A stretch of DNA of 64,000 bases from Acidobacteriota bacterium (GTDB taxonomy: Bacteria > Acidobacteriota > Terriglobia > Acidiferrales > UBA7541), in assembly GCA_021324935.1 (NCBI GenBank), contig JAJPIE010000028.1, positions 1 through 64,000 of the forward strand, given 5' to 3'. The notes below the pieces were generated by a model. That model ran no database searches. It worked only from the letters and a program-made list of their open reading frames with translations, and was not told the origin of the DNA. Position numbers and translations under genes: made by a program. This document shows positions 58,701-64,000 of the stretch, in pieces. The first letter of the stretch is position 1. Every line of letters starts with the position of its first letter.

Positions 58701-59227
58701 TATGCGGTTTCGCGGGCCTTGTCGAATTTTTCCTCGACTATATTTTCCGTGACCGGCCCGCGCAGACAAGCGCCAAGCGCGATGAGGCCCTTGCTATGCT
58801 TGGAGAGCAATTCGTAATCAATGCGCGGCTTGTAATAGAAGCCTTCGAGGAAGCCGGCGGAAACCAGCTTCATCAGGTTGTGATAGCCCTCGAGGTTTTC
58901 ACAGAGCAGCACCAGATGGTTGCTGCCGCGGGTCCCGGGCTCGAAATCGTCGCGATCATCGGCCGGGGACGGCCCGGTTTTTTCGCCGCGGTCGTGGCGG
59001 CTGCCCTTGGCGACGTAGACTTCGCAGCCGATGATGGGCTTTACGTCGCGCTTGCTGGCCTCATAGAAAAAGTTTGCGGCGGCAAAGAGGTTGCCATGGT
59101 CCGTGATGGCCACCGCGGGCATCTTCTGACGGGAAGCTTCATCGAGAAGCTCGGAAGTTTCACAAGCGCCGTCGAGAAGGCTGTAGTCGGTATGAACGTG
59201 AAGGTGGACGAACTGGGGATTGCCCAT
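55724..59227 (-). CDS. dnaE: DNA polymerase III subunit alpha
   Basis: A 1,167-residue DnaE. The N-terminal PHP domain is seen in FVHLHVHTDYSLLDGACETS and AVAITDHGNLFAAANFFYEA. The catalytic core has GRGSAAGSLVSYAL and the Asp triad motif PDIDIDFCMRRRGELIEYV. The HhH region (YGFNKSHSCAYALLAYQTAY) and the OB domain (ITVAGLIVGSRPMRSKKGAR) follow. It copies the chromosome. accA follows with overlap. The long complementary open frame on the plus strand is a shadow. Confidence 0.96.
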   Translation of the reverse strand: MGNPQFVHLHVHTDYSLLDGACETSELLDEASRQKMPAVAITDHGNLFAAANFFYEASKRDVKPIIGCEVYVAKGSRHDRGEKTGPSPADDRDDFEPGTRGSNHLVLLCENLEGYHNLMKLVSAGFLEGFYYKPRIDYELLSKHSKGLIALGACLRGPVTENIVEEKFDKARETAYKLRDIFGKGNFFLEIQDQGLPIEQRVNNDLVRLSKETGIPLVATNDCHYLHHTDAHAQEVLLCIQTGKTMSEPNRMKFATDQFYFKTAEEMAKVFRELPDALSRTVDIAARCNVKIERIPNALPEFKVPEGHTPGSYFEKVTREGFVKRVPYLERLAQQGLLRHPLAEYERRLTSEIEMIKKMHYEGYFLIVWDFIHYARAQEVPVGPGRGSAAGSLVSYALRITDVDQLQYNLLFERFLNPERVSMPDIDIDFCMRRRGELIEYVTRKYGRENVAQIITFGTMAAKAAVKDVGRAMDIPYTEADRLAKLIPQTLGIDLETALEEAPQLKSAVASDEKLKDLMAVALRLEGLARHASTHAAGVVISPQPLTELVPVYKTNRDEITTQYDMTALERIGLLKMDFLGLTTLTVLHDAVKMVQQNRGVAIDLDNLSLDDEATYKLFSRGDTTAIFQFESHGMRDILRRYQPTRIEDLTALNALYRPGPIQGGMIDDFINRKHGKTKVAYELPQLKDILEETYGVILYQEQVMQIANLLASFSLGEADILRRAMGKKKKEEMAAQRAKFLAGCEKNKINEKKAIRIFDLMEEFAGYGFNKSHSCAYALLAYQTAYLKAHYPVEFMAALLTSETGNAEKQVKYINEARGMGISILPPDVNESDLYFTPVGDSIRFGMAAIKNVGENTAKAIRESRLSGGAFKSLYDFCERIESRFLNKRVFESLIKSGAMDSLGPREAMLASVDDAINAIQRAARAKESGQHGLFFGGATAEPKVHFELREAPLWSEEERLASEYAMLGFYVSGHPLEKYASRLKDMGALSLDEVEGQRNGKEITVAGLIVGSRPMRSKKGARWAIFTLQDMTGVQELLAFPECFARLEQILKPGTPLLLKVRVQIEEAGTRLSLQEARRLEEIAERGGPAEFLVRLDMRLVRDETLDQLENLFASAPGPTRVVFELLSPEGSVASLQSQKRVRVKPELEEAVRRICGQPANQRVA

Positions 59228-59462
59228 GGAAGTTGATTGTAAAACGCGGGCGGAAGAAATGCGAATGGGATTCTGAGATTTTCACAGGGCAAGTAAAATT
59301 ATTTTGCGAATCACGCGAGAAGAAAGTCTTTCGCCGCGCCAGGGCCCTGCTCCCGCGGGCAATAGCCCAGGGGTTCTGGGTTACATCGTTTCGCGCCTTC
59401 GGCTGCTGACCAGTACGGAATCTATCGAGCATTCGCGCACAGTGAGGCTTGTAAGGGGAATT

Positions 59463-60911
59463 TTACTTCTTCTTTTTTGACTTAGCTGGCGGTTTTGCCG
59501 CGGGTTTCGGCTTTCCGACTGGGACGGCATGCTTCTCCTCTGCTTTTTTCTCGAGTATCGGCTTTTTTTCCAAGTGCTTTTCCAGTTTGCCCGGCTTTTT
59601 CTCTTTTTCTTTTTTCTTGGGGGCTTCCTTGATGCCGGAGAGTTTACGCAGGATTTTGACGCGATCTTCGGGAGTCTTGGCGCGGCCGTTCAGCTGGATG
59701 GCGAACACTTCCTGGACGATCTGATCGAACTTCGGGCCGCGCGGCATGCCGAGCGCTTCCAGTTCCGTGCCGACCACCGGGAGCGACTGGCGAATGGGGC
59801 GCCACTTGTGAAGATAAGCCTTGAGCTTGGAGAGGGCGGCAGAATTGCTCGATTCGGCCAACAGGTAGGCCACAATTTCCAACGGGATTTTTTCAATATA
59901 GCGATAGGCATCGATGGGAGTCTTAGTTTTCTTTCCGGTGAGTTCTTTCTGCACTTCCATCGCCTTTTCCGGAAAGTCTTCAATCTCGCCGATTTCCGCG
60001 GAGCGGTAGCCAAGTTTTGAAAGCGTGCCGCTGAGTTCGCGATCATTCAGACGGCTGAGAATGGCCAGCAACATTGGCGTAGCGAGGCGGGGGCGGAATC
60101 CGGCCATGAACAGATCGTCGCGCACTTTGATGAGGCGGTTGATGGCGTCGTAGCCGGGATGCTTCCTGGCGATCGTGGGGCTGAAATATTCCAGCAGACC
60201 GTTGTCTTCCCATTCCTTCAAGACAAGCTGCGGGCGTTCTTCGCGGCTCAGCCCGCGCAATTCCTCGCCGGAATCTTCGGGCGTGATGCTCTTCTGCAAT
60301 TCCCGCTCGATGGCCAGGTTGAACCATTCCTGCGTGCGTGCTTCGAGCTTGAATCCCATGCGGGCAGCCATGCGCAGAGCGCGCAGCAGGCGGACCGGCT
60401 GATTGGTGAAGCTGTGAATGGTAAGCGCGCGCACTTCGCCGTGTTCGATATCCGAGAGGCCGTTGGTGGGATCAAGCAGCAGACCCCGCGAAGCGGGATT
60501 CAGGGAGATGGCGATGGCGTTCAGGGAAAAATCGCGGCGGCGCAGGTCTTCCATGATGGTGGACCAGCGGAGTTCCGGCCGCGTGCCCGGACGCACGTAA
60601 TGTTCATCCCGCGCGGCGGAAATACTCCCCTCCACGTCGCCGGCGAACAAAATTTCCACGTGACGGAATTTTTCGTCCTCGGAAAGGACTTTCGCGCCGC
60701 CTTTTTCGAGTTCGCGCGCCATCTTCGAGGGAGCGCCTTCGACGGTGAAGTCCAGATCCTTCAGGTTGGCGCCGGTGATGAGGTCGCGCACGGTGCCGCC
60801 GGTTAAATAAACGTTATATCCCAGGACGGCAGCGAGTTCCTGGATGCGCAGCATGGCCGCGCGCTGTTCCGGGGAGAGCCGGCTTTCCAGCAAGAACATG
60901 TAATCAGGCAT
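59463..60911 (-). CDS. CCA tRNA nucleotidyltransferase / poly(A) polymerase family with Lys-rich tail
   Basis: A 482-residue class II nucleotidyltransferase. The GGTVRDLITG and DLDFTVEG motifs carry the catalytic carboxylates, and EDLRRRDFSLNAIAISL and PVRLLRALRMAARMGFKLE are standard. It adds CCA or poly(A) ends to RNA. The last about 60 residues are almost pure Lys/Pro/Glu (KEKEKKPGKLEKHLEKK), absent from most relatives and probably RNA-binding. It precedes xerD on the other side. Confidence 0.88.
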   Translation of the reverse strand: MPDYMFLLESRLSPEQRAAMLRIQELAAVLGYNVYLTGGTVRDLITGANLKDLDFTVEGAPSKMARELEKGGAKVLSEDEKFRHVEILFAGDVEGSISAARDEHYVRPGTRPELRWSTIMEDLRRRDFSLNAIAISLNPASRGLLLDPTNGLSDIEHGEVRALTIHSFTNQPVRLLRALRMAARMGFKLEARTQEWFNLAIERELQKSITPEDSGEELRGLSREERPQLVLKEWEDNGLLEYFSPTIARKHPGYDAINRLIKVRDDLFMAGFRPRLATPMLLAILSRLNDRELSGTLSKLGYRSAEIGEIEDFPEKAMEVQKELTGKKTKTPIDAYRYIEKIPLEIVAYLLAESSNSAALSKLKAYLHKWRPIRQSLPVVGTELEALGMPRGPKFDQIVQEVFAIQLNGRAKTPEDRVKILRKLSGIKEAPKKKEKEKKPGKLEKHLEKKPILEKKAEEKHAVPVGKPKPAAKPPAKSKKKK

Positions 60912-60984
60912 GGCGTTCCTTCCGCTTCAGGGCGGGCATTCGAGCCGCGAATGCCAAACCCGCGATGAGTCCTGTCCCGACGCG

Positions 60985-61887
60985 TTACGCGCGGGGGTGA
61001 TGCGCTTTATAAATCTGTTTTAGGCGTTCCTCCGCCACGTGGGTATAGATTTGCGTTGTGGAAATGTCGGAATGTCCCAGCATAAGCTGGACCGAGCGCA
61101 AATCGGCGCCACCCTCGAGCAAATGCGTTGCGAAACTGTGCCGCAGCATGTGCGGGGTCAAAGGCACGCGCAAGCCGGCGCGGCGTCCATACACGGAAAG
61201 GATTTTCCAGACTCCAACGCGCGTGAGGGGGTTGCCCCGGCGATTGATGAACAGCGTGGGCGAGCTCACCTGCTTCCCCGCCGGCGCCAACAGCGGGCGC
61301 GATGCGCGCAGATAGCGCTCGACCAGCGCCAAGGCTTTTTTGCCGATGGGAACGATGCGCTCCTTGTCTCCCTTTCCGATGCAGCGGATGCAGCCAACGG
61401 TGCGGTCAATGTCCATCACGCGCAGGTTGACAAGTTCGGAGACGCGCAGCCCGGTGGAATAGAGCACGTCCAGCATGGCGCGGTCGCGCAAGCCGATGGG
61501 AGTCTTGTCGTCAGGCTGCGCCAGCAAGCGCTCAATCTCTTCCAGACGCAGGTAGCCTGGCAGCGAACGGCGAATCTTCGGCGATTCCAGATTGAGCGTG
61601 GGATCCGCGGGAATCAGGTCCTGCATCTGGGCGAAACGAAAGAAATTGCGCAGGGTCACCAAGTGGCGGGCCACGGTGCGGCTCTCCAGCTTCTGGCGAA
61701 ACAGCGTGGAGAGAAAGTCCACCAGGGCATCGCGTGTGACGGATTCAAGGGTAAGCTTCTTTTTCTTGGCGTAGCTTTCAAATTTCGCCAGGTCCCGCCG
61801 GTAGGCCGCGACGGTATTGAGCGACAACCCCTTTTCGACGCGCACGTGCGTCAGAAACGAGGAGATGGTGGGAGCAATTTCCATCAA
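60985..61887 (-). CDS. xerD: XerD-type tyrosine recombinase
   Basis: A 300-residue site-specific recombinase. SAM-like N-terminal domain (SSFLTHVRVEKGLSLNTVAA) and catalytic domain with the R-K-H-R-H/Y set: STGLRVSELVNL, GKGDKERIVPIG, HMLRHSFATHLLEGG, GHSDISTTQIYTHV. It resolves chromosome dimers at dif with XerC. It overlaps murJ by four bases. Its size and core match Xer rather than a phage integrase, and it is 30 kb from the virion locus. Confidence 0.9.
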   Translation of the reverse strand: MMEIAPTISSFLTHVRVEKGLSLNTVAAYRRDLAKFESYAKKKKLTLESVTRDALVDFLSTLFRQKLESRTVARHLVTLRNFFRFAQMQDLIPADPTLNLESPKIRRSLPGYLRLEEIERLLAQPDDKTPIGLRDRAMLDVLYSTGLRVSELVNLRVMDIDRTVGCIRCIGKGDKERIVPIGKKALALVERYLRASRPLLAPAGKQVSSPTLFINRRGNPLTRVGVWKILSVYGRRAGLRVPLTPHMLRHSFATHLLEGGADLRSVQLMLGHSDISTTQIYTHVAEERLKQIYKAHHPRA

Positions 61888-63494
61888 GAACCTGCCAATC
61901 CTTCGGCCGCACCCGGACGCCGCATGGCGATGCCGTACACTTCCTCAATTTCCGGACATTTGAAGATCCACGTCAGGCCGATATAGAGCAGCGTGGCGGA
62001 TGTGATCATGACGATGAATACCACGAGTTGCAGAAAAAAGGCGGAATTCAGCAAAAAGGTGTAGTAATGATTGGCCGCCAGGCAACCGGCGCCCATGATC
62101 AGGCTGCAAACCGAGATTTTGCCAAGGGAACGGAAGATGGCGAAGCTGCCGAGCGAGCCATAGCGGAGGCGGAAGACGGCAAAGAGCGTGAAGAAGTCGA
62201 AGAACGTGGCAATCACAGTAGCCACCGCCGGGCCGCCGTTCTGGAAACGCTTGTAGAAAACGAAGGATTCGAGAAACAAGATGTTGAGCAGGATATTCAG
62301 CGTAAAGGAGATGATTCCGACGATGACCGGGGTTTTGGTGTCCTTGGCCGAATAGAAGGCAGGAACGATGAGCTTCACACAGGCGAGTGCGGGTAAGCCG
62401 ATGGCGTAATAGAGCAGCGGGCGAGCGGTGAGGCGCGTGGATTCGGCGACGAACTGGCCGTGCTGGAAGAGCATGCGGATGATGGGCTCGCGCAAGGTCA
62501 TCAGGCCGATGGCGGCTGGAACGGTGATATAGGCGACGATGCGCACGGCAAACGTGAGTGTTTTCTTCAGGCCTTCGTAGTTATTCGCGGCGGCCTGGTG
62601 GGACATGATGGGCAGGATCGCCGTGGCCACGGCGATCGCGTAGCCGCCGAGCATCAACTCCATCACGCGATCGGCGACGTACAGCGCCGTCAAGCTGCCG
62701 CGGGGCATACGAGCCGCGTTGGCAAAATAGGTATCCACGAAGAAATTGATCTGCGAAATGCCCAAGCCGAAGAATCGGGGAAACAGCACCCGGGAAATAT
62801 CGCGAAACCCGGGATGACCGAACGAAATGCCGAAGTCGAAGCGCATGCCGCGGCGGACAAGTTGCGGCACCAACATGAGAAACTGCAAGGCCCCCCCGAC
62901 GAGCACGCCGACGGCAAGGGCGATCGATGGGCTTTTGAAATACGGCCAGATGAGGCTGGTCGAAAAGATAATGATCGTGGCGTTCAGGACCACCGTCGTG
63001 GCGGTGGGCAGGGCGAAATTGTGGAAGGAATTCAGGATGCTGATGCCGATGGCCGCAAGGCCAAGGAAGAAGAGGTAGGGAAACATAATGCGGTTGAGGG
63101 AGATGGCTTCGTCCCAACCGGCGACTTTGTCTCCGGGCGAAGTGAACGTGTGGATCACGTAGGGGGAAAAGATAACGCCGAAAACGACGACCACGGCCAG
63201 GATGAGAGCAATGGTCCAGAAGAAGCTGTTGGCGAAGTCCCAAAGCTCGTCGGCGGTGCGCTCGCGCATATAATTGGTGAATACGGGTATGAACGTGGCA
63301 GAGAAGGTGCCATCTCCGACTAAGCGCCTGCAAAGATTAGGGATACGATAGGCAAGAACGAAGGAATCGGCACTGAGCGTGGTGCCAAGAAGGAGAGTAA
63401 TGCGTTGGTCGCGCACGTAACCGAGGACGCGGCTGGCAACAGTGACGAGCGAAATAATGGAAGCAGATTTAAGGATTTGCTTCTTTTCGGACAA
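61884..63494 (-). CDS. murJ: MurJ/MviN lipid II flippase
   Basis: A 536-residue membrane protein with 14 predicted helices. Typical MurJ parts are SLVTVASRVLGYVRDQRITLL, DSFVLAYRIPNLCRRLVGDG and TFSATFIPVFTNYM in the first helices. It moves lipid II across the membrane for peptidoglycan synthesis. It is coupled to xerD downstream and diverges from the 63617 gene. Confidence 0.94.
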   Translation of the reverse strand: MSEKKQILKSASIISLVTVASRVLGYVRDQRITLLLGTTLSADSFVLAYRIPNLCRRLVGDGTFSATFIPVFTNYMRERTADELWDFANSFFWTIALILAVVVVFGVIFSPYVIHTFTSPGDKVAGWDEAISLNRIMFPYLFFLGLAAIGISILNSFHNFALPTATTVVLNATIIIFSTSLIWPYFKSPSIALAVGVLVGGALQFLMLVPQLVRRGMRFDFGISFGHPGFRDISRVLFPRFFGLGISQINFFVDTYFANAARMPRGSLTALYVADRVMELMLGGYAIAVATAILPIMSHQAAANNYEGLKKTLTFAVRIVAYITVPAAIGLMTLREPIIRMLFQHGQFVAESTRLTARPLLYYAIGLPALACVKLIVPAFYSAKDTKTPVIVGIISFTLNILLNILFLESFVFYKRFQNGGPAVATVIATFFDFFTLFAVFRLRYGSLGSFAIFRSLGKISVCSLIMGAGCLAANHYYTFLLNSAFFLQLVVFIVMITSATLLYIGLTWIFKCPEIEEVYGIAMRRPGAAEGLAGS

Positions 63495-63535
63495 GGAACT
63501 GCCCTCAGGGACCTAACTCCAATAAAAACAATAAG

Positions 63536-63565
63536 TTGACAGGAAAACTGGGCTTAACATAACAT
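63536..63565 (+). promoter_or_regulatory. Promoter of the 63617 gene
   Basis: TTGACA (63536-63541) and TAACAT (63560-63565) with an 18-bp spacer, about 45 bp before the TTG start. Confidence 0.45.
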
Positions 63566-63616
63566 ACAACCGCAATCCACTGCAATTGTTTCCTGCCTGA
63601 AACAAGGTGATTTTGC

Positions 63617-64000
63617 TTGAAAACGCGAGCCCCAGCCTCGACGCATAAGAAAGTCGTCCTTGAGCAGTCGGACAAGACCATCTTAAAGGGATATCTGAAT
63701 CCCGCGCGACTGGCAGGCGCCGAGGCTCTGGACCTCTTGACCCCGGAGGGGGCGCACGAAGAAGTCCCGGTGGCCAGGGTCCGCGCGATCTATTTTGTGC
63801 GGGACCTGGAAGAGGACTTTGCCCCGGACCGCAAGGCGTTTTTGAGCCGGCCAAAGCTGGATGGGCTTTGGGTCAAGCTAACTTTTCGCGACGGGGCGAC
63901 TCTGGAAGGCGTGATCCCCAACGACCTGGTGGCGTTCCTGGACAATGGCTTGCACCTGACGCCACCGGACTTCAATTCCAATACGGACCGCATCTATGTG
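63617..64000 (+). CDS. Conserved-type hypothetical protein, 3' truncated by window edge
   Basis: A frame of 128 codons, open to the window end, begins at TTG 63617 with AAGGTG eight bases upstream. No ATG is available. The product starts MKTRAPASTHKKVVLEQSDK and has DKTILKGYLNPARLAGAEAL and LWVKLTFRDGATLEGVIPND, two similar β-strand units that suggest an Sm-like or PilZ-like small β-domain repeated. Such proteins occur in acidobacteria and other soil bacteria. Function unknown. Confidence 0.65.
   Translation, partial: MKTRAPASTHKKVVLEQSDKTILKGYLNPARLAGAEALDLLTPEGAHEEVPVARVRAIYFVRDLEEDFAPDRKAFLSRPKLDGLWVKLTFRDGATLEGVIPNDLVAFLDNGLHLTPPDFNSNTDRIYV

Noticed and set aside
56135..59236. Open frame of 1,033 codons on the plus strand
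   Set aside because: It is fully antisense to dnaE. The complementary frame of a GC-rich gene is often open, and the product has no family features.
60985..61887. XerD as the integrase of the virion locus
   Set aside because: Sequence and size fit the host Xer family. It is coupled to murJ and lies 30 kb from the phage genes.

Overview
The window looks like a chromosomal segment of an acidobacterium (Acidobacteriota, probably class Terriglobia). This is inferred from high GC content, families common in that phylum (DUF6152, DUF6644, carboxypeptidase-regulatory-like membrane proteins, GYD, DUF420) and many short dispersed palindromic repeats. No rRNA or other marker in the window allows a finer placement.

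Layout. 1-1825: a 5'-truncated YpdA-like flavoprotein reductase, a cupin and NuoI, closed by a terminator. 2.4-6.05 kb: small phage-type genes (winged HTH, a possible late regulator) mixed with host-type genes on the minus strand (membrane protein, MOSC protein, GYD protein), plus a 500-bp gap holding a candidate structured RNA. 6.2-30.9 kb: one long plus-strand virion locus of a short-tailed (podovirus-like) phage. In order it carries a secreted protein, a possible small terminase, a two-helix membrane peptide, TerL, portal, a scaffold-like protein, major capsid protein, a connector, a very large fibre with a signal peptide, a tail or DNA-stabilisation protein, small virion proteins, a GNAT acetyltransferase, an ejection-type protein, a lytic transglycosylase and a spanin-like protein. 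A minus-strand tRNA-Asp-like RNA unit with its own promoter and terminator sits inside it. No integrase, repressor, replication or tape-measure gene is visible. Host-type dispersed repeats lie in front of many start codons, and some are embedded in frame inside TerL, portal, scaffold and spanin without breaking the frames. This suggests an old, possibly domesticated or GTA-like element.

31.3-44.5 kb: host genes. These are a DsbA-like thioredoxin, glutamine-dependent NAD synthetase, an SDR, an IscA/ErpA protein, NAD-type isocitrate dehydrogenase, MarC and an atypical SDR, together with decayed genes (an actP remnant and an unidentified gene with a frameshift and an in-frame stop). A minus-strand heme and cytochrome assembly region starts with DUF6644, DUF6152, DUF420, CtaB and CtaA.

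44.6-53.3 kb: a group-2-like truncated hemoglobin, ferrochelatase and a nearly complete System I cytochrome c maturation set (ccmE, F, H, CcmI-like, a CarboxypepD membrane protein, A, B, C, D). CcmE has the Cys (CxxxY) form and CcmH has a non-canonical CxC-type motif. Together with CtaA/CtaB this locus makes heme, converts it to heme A and attaches heme to c-type cytochromes.

53.4-64 kb: a hypothetical protein, a frameshifted [2Fe-2S]-type gene, accA-dnaE (overlapping), a CCA-adding enzyme with a Lys-rich tail, xerD-murJ (overlapping) and the start of a plus-strand hypothetical gene that begins at TTG.
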